In this document: one piece after another, positions 50,137 to 59,857 of the stretch
Layout: each line of letters begins with the position of its first letter
Position numbering within the stretch: position 1 is the stretch's first letter
NCBI GenBank assembly: GCA_002150815.3
Contig: NDFF03000072.1
Coordinates: forward strand, 62,001 to 126,000
Direction of reading: 5' to 3'
Source of the DNA: Grammothele lineata
Taxonomy: Eukaryota; Basidiomycota; Agaricomycetes; Polyporales; Polyporaceae
DNA length: 64,000 bases
Made by a program: the position numbers and the translations under genes
The notes under the pieces: model-generated
What the model was told of the DNA's origin: nothing
Database searches by the model: none
What the model saw: only the letters and a program-made list of their open reading frames with translations

Positions 50137-51456
50137 GCGCACGGGGCTGACCGGGGTCCTGGCTTTGTCGCGTCTCGGGTGGCTGCCACGTCGTTTTGCA
50201 GAGCCAGCCAACCCATCTTGTGATGTGCCATACCGCCTCAGCACCGCTCGGCGATTCGTCGCGCATGGTCAGCTCTCTCGTTTTCTCCGAGGCACCTCGT
50301 GCTTCACTTGAAAAGACACGTAGCTCAGGTCTCGAGCCGCCGCACGGTCTCCGTCAAATGACGTACCGTCGCGACGTGCGACGGTGCAGTCATTATACGA
50401 GTAAGTACTTGTGATTCCGGCCAGTCCTATTTCTCGTTCTGACGCTGACTGCGTTCTGACCGAAGACACAGTGATTATATCTTAAATTCTTCTGCGCGGC
50501 CTTGCACCGGTCTCATCTGTATGAGGTTGTGCCCCATCACATATCGGCTGGGGCAGCAGGACTCGGATCCTATTGCTGATCAGTGACTGGTAACTGCTCG
50601 ACCGAATAGGAACGACAGTCGGAACCAAATAGCACAGCTTCCAAGTTGCCCTCTTCTAAACCCCAATTCATGCGTTAAGGATCCTGACTTCCTGATCCTC
50701 AGTTCTCCGTCCCCTAGGGTCGCTTCGTCAGCTGCCGACCGCTCGCCTCCATTTGAGCCCATAGTAAGGAGCCCCGATCCCGACCACCTCGGGTGCACAT
50801 GCTCTTTGGTCGTCTTCATGCCAAGCGGCGAAAGGATACACCGCCCCAGCGAGATGTAGGGTCAAGGTCTCAAGCTTCTCCCAGCACCCGTACGTACATA
50901 GCGGCGCTCCCGATGTGTGGTATGTAAGTATCGGCGTGAATGTCAATAGCCTTAGAAATGTGGCGTCGGGAGCGAAGCCTACCCTCGGGCGGTGCGCGTT
51001 GAGCGCACAAGCCAACACTCCCAGCCTCGAGTTGTGAAAGGTCTAAGATCACACTACAGACTTGTCGGTGATGGGAAGTCTTGCGCCCTCGTGGATGTTG
51101 TTAAGGACATTCTAGGTGAACTTGGACCTTTACGTGTTCCTGAGGCCGTTGTTGAAGTTCAACAATCATATGCGATGTCCAGCCTTTACTTGAGCGACTA
51201 GAGCGGAGCGCCACAATTCCTATACGTCCGGACCTTCATTCGGAGGGTGGACTTTCTGTCAAAGTCAGCGCTGGGTCCGGGTCCCCACCCACTCCAGTAG
51301 GATATCCGATATCCGACTGTTGGCTGCGTAGGCGCTGGTCGCCGTCGGATACATCGGAGCTTATCGGGTACAGCATATATATGGCCGACGAGTAACAAGA
51401 GGCAACCCCAGGTCCTTCGACTCAGGCTACGAACTCCCTCCAGCATCGCCGTAGCG
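50137..51456. other. About 1.3 kb without a supported gene
   Basis: Lies between divergent BiP and thioesterase genes. The best frames (50728-51018 minus, 96 codons; 50992-51201 plus, 69 codons) match nothing. It may contain distal promoter sequence or a decayed gene. Just before 51457 the leader is ordinary. Confidence 0.45.
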
Positions 51457-53405
51457 ATGCTCGCAGCTACACGTTTTGCTCTCCGTTCGCGGGCTCGGAA
51501 CGTCTCCTTGACGCGGCGGGGGCTCGTCTCCACGGCGTCCAAGCGAAATTTGGAGACAACCTTGCTTCGTTCGACCGAGTTAGGCGCCGTGGAAGAAACA
51601 CAGGACATCGCTACCATGGACCGGCTCTTGCGCACGTTACGTACGTTATCGCGTGTACACGAATCTCTGACTGTTCTCACCTCGTTCATCAGGCAAACGC
51701 GCTAATCCGGCTTACAACTCGTAAGATCGTTGTCTCGCTTACCACCCAATTCTAACGTTAACCGGTAATCTATAGGGTGGTTCCAGTCCGCTCCAAAGGC
51801 CTCTGGTCAGAGACGCTGAACAAACTCGCCGTTCCTGAAAATGGGGTAGCGGAAAGCCCGTCGAGCTCGGCAGGCCCGAGCGGACAGCACGCTCCCGTCC
51901 CACGGCGCATGCACGACTCCTACTGCGAGATGCGTCTGCCGTTTGCATCCTCCCCAGAGCTCCTGGACAGCTACACGAACGCCTCCGGAGGGATCCGTAC
52001 CGGTCTACTCATGGAGCACCTCGACTCACTCGCGGGTAGCATTGCATACAAGCACATGCTCGGGCCTGAGGCGAAGGAGCTTCCACATGACGCGGATTTT
52101 TACGTCGTCACCGCATCCGTCGAACGGTACGTAGTTGTGTGTGAAAAATACCGTCCCGATGGCAGCAGGCACTGATGACACTCTCAGGCTTGACATGCTC
52201 GCACCACTGTACCCTGTCCGGGATATGCGGCTGAGCGGGCAGGTTATCCACACAGGCAGGAGCTCCATGGAGGTCGCCGTACGGATGGAGGCCGTGGAGC
52301 AAGACGGTAGCGACACCACGATCATGCTCGGTATGGAAAAGCTCATAGAAAACAGTCACTCGTGCTTACTGACTCTGCATTTAGGGCGGTTCTGTATGGT
52401 CGCAAGGGACGCCAGAACGCAAAAGTCTAAGACGGTGAACCCATTGATCCTAGAGACACCCGAAGACCGCACGTTATTCAACATTGGAGAAAGTACGAAA
52501 CATCTTCTCTCACGACCACTGTATATCTGACCATCTGTTACCTCAGTCCATAAGGACCGTCGACAGTCAATCGCTGTCCGCTCCCTCAACCGTGTGCCGC
52601 CTACCTCGTCGGAATCGCAAGAGCTTCATTCTCTGTATCTAAAGTACGGTGGCGACGCTCGCCATGCACACCCCTCCGACGCTCAAGATGCGGACACCGT
52701 GTCGATGGGAGACACTCGGCTAGAGAAGACCATGGTCATGTTCCCCCAGGAACGCAAGTAAGACCAGGCTTCTCCCGGTACCTCTGCCCCGACGCTAATT
52801 TTCGTGTTCTCAGCGTCCATCAAAAGATCTTCGGAGGCAAGTTCCGTTCAGGTCATGGTGGCAAGGACCAAAACAACTAATAGCTCGACCTTTTCTACAG
52901 GTTACCTGATGCGCTTAGCATATGAACTCGGGTTCGCGAACTCCTGTCTGTTTACCCGCGGGCACGTCACCTTCCTGTCATTGGACGGAATCGCGTTCGC
53001 ACGGCCCGTTCCGATTGGGTCGCTGCTGCGGCTGACGTCCAATATCGTCCACTCGAGTTCATCTGAGCTGTACCCTGCACTCGTCGTAAGTCATCATAAT
53101 TATTTTCTATAATTCACATGAAACTTACCGACTGGGCATCACAGCACGTGTGGGTTCACGCGGACGTCGTAGACCTAGCTACGGGAGCGGAACAGCGCAC
53201 GAACGATTTCCACTTTACATGGTGCAGGGAGAGTGGCCCCCCACTCAAGCGCACGGTCGTTCCGGGGACATACGGAGGTACGAGTGTGCCTGCGGTCTTC
53301 ATGGATTCTGAGATTGAACGAGCAGTAGAGGCAATGCAGTGGGTCGAGGGTCGCCGCGCGCTCGAGATGGGTTCCGAAATTCGCAAGCTGCGCAAACGGA
53401 TCTGA
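51457..53405 (+). CDS. ACOT9-like double-hotdog acyl-CoA thioesterase, mitochondrial
   Basis: Hydrolyses acyl-CoA to free acid and CoA, probably in mitochondria. The start at 51457 gives MLAATRFALRSRARNVSLTR, an Arg-rich amphipathic targeting leader. The first hotdog domain has HDSYCEMRLPFASSPELLDS, ASGGIRTGLLMEHLDSLAGS (about 51985-52040) and the strands LDMLAPLYPVRDMRLSGQVI. A linker follows (SESQELHSLYLKYG) and then the second hotdog: VHQKIFGGYLMRLAYELGFA (spliced, around 52810-52940), FLSLDGIAFARPVPIGSLLR and HVWVHADVVDLATGAEQRTN. The C-terminus EIRKLRKRI ends at 53405. About 480 residues with five or six introns, all phases consistent. The GGxLMR-type motif fits the ACOT9/10 clade. Confidence 0.9.
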
Positions 53406-54495
53406 TGTACCCGCCCCCTGTGTGTTCCGTCGCATACACGACTCGATGCCGGCTACCTTACGTTCTGGTATGGTGCGCACATAGAAGCACATTACCGCTG
53501 CTATTTAATCTGGCTCGACCATTTCGGCGCATCCTTTGGCCCTAGAAGACTTGCTAACCCTGACTGCGATGGCGCCTGCCTCCGCGCGAACGTTCAGTGG
53601 AGCAAACCTTCACAACTGGTCCCGCCGAGAACCAATTTCCATGCGAAGTTGATCGGGCTACTGCGGGCATCGAGGGATAGGTGCCATTCGGGTGCTAATT
53701 TCTCCCTTGAAGAGCGCGAGAATAATAATGTTCGACGCTAATGTTGTCGCATGTGCACATGTGGGCGCCGCTGTATCTCCCCTCAAGAACCCTGGCCGAC
53801 ACAGCGTTTGCTTCTGTTCTGGAAAACACTGTGGCGTAGCTGTTTCACCGAACTTCTTACAAACGAACGGTTCTTCCTCGTGTACGCGTCCGGAACTGTG
53901 TACGTACATCGGCTTCTAGGTGGACTCACGTTGACTCTTATTGAATCCCAGGGTCTACGGTGCTTGCCATGAACTTCAAATGGCCGGAGTGGCTACCCCG
54001 AACGCTCGAGAACCCAAGATCTACCAACGACCGCCGCCCAGTACACGATGCAGCACTTCCCAGAAACTTATTAACTGAGAACTGCTGGATTTTTCCCAAG
54101 AAACTTCGCGAGGCCTAGTCTGCCACAGCCTAGAAGCATGTCTCATGGTCGTCTTACCTACTAATTTGCGAGTGACCGCCATCGACTGTCAAGAGCGTCC
54201 TTAGCGCAATTGTGAACCGATTTTGCCCACGACGGGTCTATTTGGGGTAAGGCATTCCATTCGGACCGGAGCGATTTCGCAGCCGCTTCGAAGCGCGTAT
54301 AGTGACAAGGATTCGTTGCCTACTCTGAGCGCAGATGCATGGCCTCGTGTGGCCTTGGCCATTGATTAAGTCCTGGGCAAAGATGCGATTTCATGCGCCA
54401 AGCTAGACCATTAAGTTGTTCAAGGTGTGCATTCATCCGCTGCTTGACTGAAAAGCCTATGCTCTTTCGCCTCCGTGCGAAGTAGGGATAACAAG
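53406..54495. other. Gene-free stretch left of the transposon-like element
   Basis: About 1.1 kb. The frame 53692-53919 plus (75 codons, five Cys) matches nothing. No tRNA was recognised. The base composition falls from coding-like to AT-rich to the right. Confidence 0.5.
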
Positions 54496-54521
54496 CGAGT
54501 AACTAGCGCTGTGGTGGAAAT
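54496..54521 (+). repeat. Left target duplication (8 bp) and left terminal inverted repeat (18 bp)
   Basis: CGAGTAAC at 54496-54503, then TAGCGCTGTGGTGGAAAT at 54504-54521, the exact reverse complement of the right end. Seen directly. Confidence 0.95.
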
Positions 54522-55792
54522 TGTTTTGAGTTTGTTATGTTATGTTTGAAATGCCGGCCCTCCAGTTGTCAAACAATGCCCTGTTATTTTCTGTTATTAA
54601 CAGAAAAATAACACGTTAGGCGCCCATAGCCCCAGGGCCGGAAAAGCGGGACATCGGACTCGAACTCGGCCCTGTCTACCTCCATTAACGTCCTCTCGAC
54701 CACAAGCATCATGATAGAACGTACCGGAAAAGAATCCTACGGTGTGTTTGTTGAATTTACATACGTCAGCAGCGTGAGCGACGTCAAGAGCAAACTTGGC
54801 GATGTTTTCTGAAGGTAACGACGCCGATTTAAGCAGTAACAGGCGACTCAGGAGTCAGTTCGACCGATAGCGGCATGCGCGACCAGCGCGTTCTTGCTTG
54901 ATAGACAGCAGAAGCGGCGCGGGCTGCATTGAGCGCACGAGTGCCTATCGGCTGAGTATCAGTACTCGTACGTATACTTGGAGAAATTCAACTAGCAGGA
55001 TGATTTCAATAGCCAGTAGGTTGCGCGACTCGCACAAACGCCCCGCGCGTTGGCCGCGCGCGTCGCGGACTTTTGTCTTTGTGCAAACATCCCGTGGAGA
55101 GTTGCAGCGATACCTAGGAGTACGGACGAAAACGAGTTCCTCGGCTCATCGTTTCGCGAGGCGACGGCGTGGGTAGCGACCGTCCGCGATGGGTTCGCGC
55201 GGCGCGTGCGGACTTCTTCTTGGACGCGCCTGACACGCCCAAACCCATACCCAGCGGTGGCTACGAGTAGGTACGAATAGCATCGGCCTACTTAAATGCG
55301 CGCCACACCATGAATCGCGTCCTACCAGCGATTGAAGATGCGGCCCTCTTCTGAGTGGGTAAGTACTTCAACGTTGGCACCAACCTGCGCGCGCTGCCAC
55401 GGCGATTCTCGCTACAACCCTAGGTCGAAGAAAAAATTGGTGAACACATCGTGATCGTCTGGACGCGCTGCCTCCCAAGTACGCTTGGGCCGTCAATACT
55501 TCAGTGGTCACTGGCGGCAGCGAGCTAGCCGCCCGGCTCGGCTGCATATCGTAGGGCCGGCGCGAGATACTTTAAAGGCTTTCGCCTCACGAGCCCAGTG
55601 GCTAGAAAACACGCTATACCAAGCCTGTCTACTGGCCAGGACCAGTCATATTACCCATTCCGGTTCATGTACCTATTTATAACAAAAATAACAGGTCCTC
55701 CGGAGGCCTTCCAGTTATTAATGTTACTAACGTGTTAATAACATGTTATTAATCCCCTTGTTACTAACATCAGCATTTCCACCACAGCGCTA
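54504..55792. mobile_element. Non-autonomous DNA transposon-like element, 1,289 bp, hAT-like ends
   Basis: Perfect 18-bp inverted ends flanked by an identical 8-bp duplication (CGAGTAAC), which is the target-duplication length of hAT elements and P elements. The ends begin TAGCGCTG, compatible with the hAT pattern. No transposase was recognised inside: the open frames (54898-55176, 55050-55280, 55485-55682) are short and match nothing. Subterminal AT-rich inverted repeats around 54582-54613 and the 18-bp palindrome at 55735-55752, plus a shared AACACGTTAG (54610-54619 and, inverted, 55727-55736), could be transposase-binding sites. Inferred to be mobilised in trans, and recently enough that ends and duplication stayed perfect. 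Confidence 0.8.
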
Positions 55793-55800
55793 CGAGTAAC
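55775..55800 (-). repeat. Right terminal inverted repeat (18 bp) and right target duplication (8 bp)
   Basis: ATTTCCACCACAGCGCTA at 55775-55792 and CGAGTAAC at 55793-55800. Both match the left end exactly. Confidence 0.95.
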
Positions 55801-56213
55801 AGTCAAAGCATATATACGATCCCTGATCGAAGCGGGTATGTTTTATTCCGGGATTGTGGTAACGCTAAAAATTCGGGTAATCAGTGAGTAATCGCATTAC
55901 AAAAGTCAAAAGATCGACAACAGCCCATTCGTTAGGCACGCACTTGAAAGAAGTTGAAGGTGTTCCGCCAGAATGAGTGTACACCTCGGGATTGAGTTGA
56001 AAAAGAAACGGGATTGCGCTCCAAGTCTAGCTACGGACGAGCGGGCCGGAACGCGGCCTGCCTTGAACAAGGCCCGATGGGCAGGCTTATGTAAGCGCGG
56101 AATGAGCCTATATGGGCGTCTACCGCTTTCGTCCCGGCCGCATCGATCCCCGCACCGTCCTCTTGTGCGCACCACGCCCCTCGCCCTTCTCACCTTTGCC
56201 CAGAACCAACACC
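55801..56213. other. Intergenic, Ubc7 promoter
   Basis: 413 bp between the transposon-like element and the Ubc7 start. The insertion therefore sits only about 420 bp before a housekeeping gene. No other structure was seen. Confidence 0.5.
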
Positions 56214-57195
56214 ATGTCTCGGACTGGAACGCCCTCCAACGTTCCCTCCAACACCCTCCTCCTCCGCCGTCAGCTCACTGAGCTTACGAAGCACCCAGTG
56301 GACGGTTTCTCCGCAGGTGAGACCCTCTGTTCCGCACGAGTATGTTTCGCTTCTGATAAACGTCTGTCTCACATGACCGCTCGGTCCTGCATCATGTCGC
56401 TGCATTGCTGTTCAACGATAGGTCTGGTGGACGACAACAACTTGTATGAGTGGGAAGTCATGATCATTGGGTACGCCGCGCCCTGCTCTTGAATTCGACC
56501 GCGGTTGATCTAACCGATTTTGATGCATTATAGCCCCCCTGACACCATCTAGTACGTGCAGTCGCGTCCACCCTTGCATGTCGGTCAAGTTCTCAACTGC
56601 CCGCAGCGAGGGTGGGTTTTTCAGGGCTCGTCTGAGCTTCCCTGAAGACTATCCCCTGAACCCCCCGAAGATGAAGTTCCTCACGCAGATGTGGCACCCG
56701 AACAGTGAGTGGTTCTCTTGGCACGATGAGGTGTGTATTTATCAACTCAACTCAGTCTATGCGGATGGTGTGGTCTGCATTTCTATCTTGGTAAGTCGCA
56801 CCGTGGTTTTTCGTGGAATCGTTCCCCTAACGCTCCATCGACGAATAATAGCACCCTCCCGGTGAGGATCAGTATGGCTACGAGGACTCGGGCGAGCGCT
56901 GGCTTCCCGTGCACACCGTCGAGTCTATCGTAAGTCATCTTTGCGTAACTCCCCACTTCGGATGACGAATTGTTTCACAGCTTTTGAGTGTGATCTCCTT
57001 GCTCTCCTCGGACACGCCAAATCTGGACAGCCCGGCGAACGTGGATGCGGCGAAGGAAGTGAGAACTGATTTCGAAGGTTTGTATCGTTATCTGCTGTTA
57101 TGACTTATATAGGTCACTCATCTATGTGGGGCACAGGCTACAAGAAGAAGGTCCGCCGGCTTGTGCGCAGGAGCGCGGAGGAAGCTTTCGATTGA
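56214..57195 (+). CDS. UBC7: Ubiquitin-conjugating enzyme E2, Ubc7/UBE2G2
   Basis: E2 of ER-associated degradation, working with the Hrd1 and Doa10 ligases. The start at 56214 gives MSRTGTPSNVPSNTLLLRRQ, then LTELTKHPVDGFSAG and, over introns, LVDDNNLYEWEVMIIG. GPPDTIYEGGFFRARLSFPE needs an intron at about 56552-56607, which rebuilds the Tyr. MKFLTQMWHPN joins IYADGVVCISIL (catalytic Cys in VCI, about 56776). HPPGEDQYGYEDSGERW, the acidic loop insertion special to Ubc7, follows. VHTVESILLSVISLLSSDTP and YKKKVRRLVRRSAEEAFD end at 57195. About 166 residues, full length. The first exon is unusually rich in Ser/Asn. Confidence 0.96.
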
Positions 57196-57945
57196 AGATC
57201 TTGCTTCTGTACTTTCCGATCTCGTACATCCGTGTCCTCGGACTGGCCATTAATCGTCGCCCTCCCTCGATGCATATACGCTCCTGTACTTCTCCCCCTT
57301 GCCTTCCATGGGTTTCCAGCTGTACTGTGCTCTGCCACCACCTCTCCCAGTACCTCCACGCCATACTACCTCGTTCCGTCTTCTCCTAACACCACTCGTC
57401 CCACCTCCTACCTCCTTATCCTTGTTCTCGTTGCCTAGTCCCCTCGCATTGTTGTCATGTATCGAGATATAGCAGTTCCTTCTGACGCATGTACTTGTTT
57501 CCTCCATCTCCTACACTGCCAATGGCCGGTCCTGTGTGCTTTGGTGCCGTTCCGGGAGCGTCGGAATGTGCAGCTGTAGGCGCGTGCGTTTCCCGTTTAT
57601 ACCTGTTAGTGCGAAAAAGAGGGTTGACGATATACAATTCTCTTACAGCATGTATTTCTGTCAATGTACCCCTTTCGAGCTTCAATACTTTCTGAACGAA
57701 CACCTTGCGCTTGGTACCACTCTCCATATCCTCGATCTCACGACGTCGTTCAGTGCGGGATACTAGATAATTTACAGAGAGCCAGGTTTTCCCAGGCTTA
57801 CTGAGAGCCTTCAGAGGATGTGCTTATAGCTCCTCTCCATGCAGAGACTCCCGCATCATGGCCACTTACACTGTGAGTCGTCCCTCCATACAGCAATACG
57901 TATCTCCGAGCTCATGGATAGCTGCAGAAGATAATGCTATCGCCA
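57196..57945. other. Convergent 3' space of about 750 bp
   Basis: Between convergent Ubc7 and UPF0261 genes. The plus-strand part right after Ubc7 is pyrimidine-rich, as in a long 3' UTR. The short frames match nothing. Confidence 0.5.
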
Positions 57946-59313
57946 TTATTTAAGCCGCACTACAGGGACCAGTCCCATTATCTTCGTCAAACTATCCACC
58001 ATCCCTGCGACGAAGTCCGGGTTATTGATATCTTCTTCCCTCTCCACCAGACGGAGCTCCGTGCCCTCATCCGTTGATGCTTGAAGACGCTCTTTGAGCG
58101 CAGCAAATAGCGCTTCGTCTGCCTCGGCATCCTCGAAGGTTGCCCCTTTCACGCTCAAGGCGCTCATGCCGCCTCTCGGTACCCAAACTTCCGTCCTGTC
58201 GGGTCGTGCCTCGCGTAGCTTCCTCGCGATGACCTGTCCAAGCTGCGCACACTCCTCCTTCGTCGTCCGCATGAGCGTCACGCTCGGATTGTGCGCATAC
58301 AGCCGCCGTCCACCCTTCGCCCAGCGCTCCGGCACGCTCTCCTCCGGCCCGAAATTGACCATGTCCAGCGCCCCGAGCGACACCACCTGCGGCACGCCCG
58401 CGTGGGCGGCAGCCTCGAGCCGGTGCGGTCCTGCGCTGAGCACCCCGCCCACGAGCTCGTCCGCGAGCTCCGTCGTCGTCAAGTCGAGTACCCCGTCGAA
58501 GAAACCTTCTGCGACGAGCCGCTCGAGCGCCCGCCCGCCTGCGCCCGTCGCGTGGAAGACGTACGGCGTACATCCGTACCGCTCCAGCAGCGCGCGGGCG
58601 TACGTCACTGCGGGCGTGGTGACTCCAAACATAGTGATCGCGACGCGTTTCGTGCGCGCTCCATCACCTTGCTCCTGCTCCTGCTCCGACGGCACCTGGA
58701 GAGCTCGGGATCGCGCGAGGTACGCGCGCGCCATGCCCGCGATCGCGCCCGCGGCGTTCTCGAGGATGGGGCAGAGGACGTCGTTGAGCCCCGCGATGTC
58801 GACGACGGAGTAGACGAGCGCGACGTCCGCGTCGCCGACGAGCGGGCCGACGTCGCCCGCGGCCATCGTGCTCACGAGCAGCTTCGGGAAGCCGAGGGGG
58901 AGCGCGCGGAAGGCGCCTGCGGCGAGCGCGGACCCGCAGGAGCCGCCAAGGGCGACGACGCCGTGGATGTCGTGCGTGGCGGCGAGGGAGGCGAGGAGTG
59001 CGCCCGCGCGGGCGGAGAGGGTTGTGATGACGTCGTTGCGGGAGAGCGTGGAGAGATCCGGGGGCGCGCTTTCGTGGGAGGAAGGCGGAAGGGGTTGGGA
59101 GAGGAGGGCGGATTGTTTGATGTCCACTAGGGGATGGTCGCAGGGCGTGCGTCCAACATCGACCAGCTTTACACGGGTACGATGAGTATCGACTAGGTGT
59201 GTACGAACGTAGAGGAGCTCCTCGAGCTTTGTGTCGCACGTGCCCAGAACGGCAATGCAAAGTTCGGAGTTTCCCGAGTCCGGCATGTTCAGATGAGTGG
59301 TGTACACAACCAA
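57946..59313 (-). CDS. UPF0261 / Tm-1-like ATP-binding protein, intronless
   Basis: Single exon of 455 residues (446 if the second ATG, at 59286, MPDSGNSEL, is the start; I prefer the second because the family opening IAVLGTCDTK follows soon). Blocks seen: CIAVLGTCDTKLEELLYVR (59250), VKLVDVGRTPCDHP, HDIHGVVALGGSCGSALAAG (about 58985-58930), LLVSTMAAGDVGPLVGDADV, the second half AITMFGVTTPAVTYARALLE and VVSLGALDMVNFGPEESVPE. These match the bacterial/fungal UPF0261 proteins and the N-terminal domain of tomato Tm-1. The family's reaction is not established; a Rossmann-like ATP-binding fold is known for Tm-1. Very GC-rich. All other genes here of similar length have introns, so an origin by transfer or retroposition is possible. 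Confidence 0.85.
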   Translation of the reverse strand: MVVYTTHLNMPDSGNSELCIAVLGTCDTKLEELLYVRTHLVDTHRTRVKLVDVGRTPCDHPLVDIKQSALLSQPLPPSSHESAPPDLSTLSRNDVITTLSARAGALLASLAATHDIHGVVALGGSCGSALAAGAFRALPLGFPKLLVSTMAAGDVGPLVGDADVALVYSVVDIAGLNDVLCPILENAAGAIAGMARAYLARSRALQVPSEQEQEQGDGARTKRVAITMFGVTTPAVTYARALLERYGCTPYVFHATGAGGRALERLVAEGFFDGVLDLTTTELADELVGGVLSAGPHRLEAAAHAGVPQVVSLGALDMVNFGPEESVPERWAKGGRRLYAHNPSVTLMRTTKEECAQLGQVIARKLREARPDRTEVWVPRGGMSALSVKGATFEDAEADEALFAALKERLQASTDEGTELRLVEREEDINNPDFVAGMVDSLTKIMGLVPVVRLK

Positions 59314-59857
59314 AACACCAGATGGCGGTAAGAGGCAGGCCTAAGTGCGGGGACGCGGTGTGAACTTTCCTTTGCTCCGTCCGGGACAGCAGCTACTTAT
59401 ACTTCCCTGCTTGGATTGAATGTGACGCAATGCATGCCTTCCTCGAGTCCCACATGACCTGTGTATGTCCTCGTATCAGTCTGCAAGCAAGTCTTTAGCC
59501 GAGGACAAGCACACTGTAGAACTGGACTACTCTTGAGCTCATATGACTACGCCTTCTGGCGGCGGACATGCCGTAGGACTATTGGTTCAAACGAGGATTA
59601 CCTGAAACGATGGCATGATTCATTCTCTCAGTCAACGTTACATACATCGCGAAACCAATATCAGACTCGTGAACTGTCGTCGAACGAACGTCAATCATGA
59701 GAACGGACAATCACTAGCGAACCAGCTCCAGAGAACGCATCCTCCCGTCCAGAGAGGAGTCACCGAAGAAGTATCAGGGGCGAATGCATCAACACGGCAT
59801 CTCTTTACGACCACACACGGCCGAAGTTCTTCAAATCCAACCCAACACCGCGACGGC
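59314..59857. other. Intergenic, promoter of the UPF0261 gene and 3' end of the P-type ATPase
   Basis: About 540 bp. The 79-codon frame at 59461-59700 matches nothing. No regulatory motif was picked out. Confidence 0.45.

Noticed and set aside
53960..54060. Possible tRNA-like sequence (GGCCGGAGTGGCTACC)
   Set aside because: The first bases resemble a tRNA-Leu/Ser start, but no matching T-arm or acceptor stem was found.
54504..55792. Search for a transposase in the hAT-like element
   Set aside because: The internal frames are short and carry no hAT dimerisation or catalytic motif, so no transposase gene is claimed.
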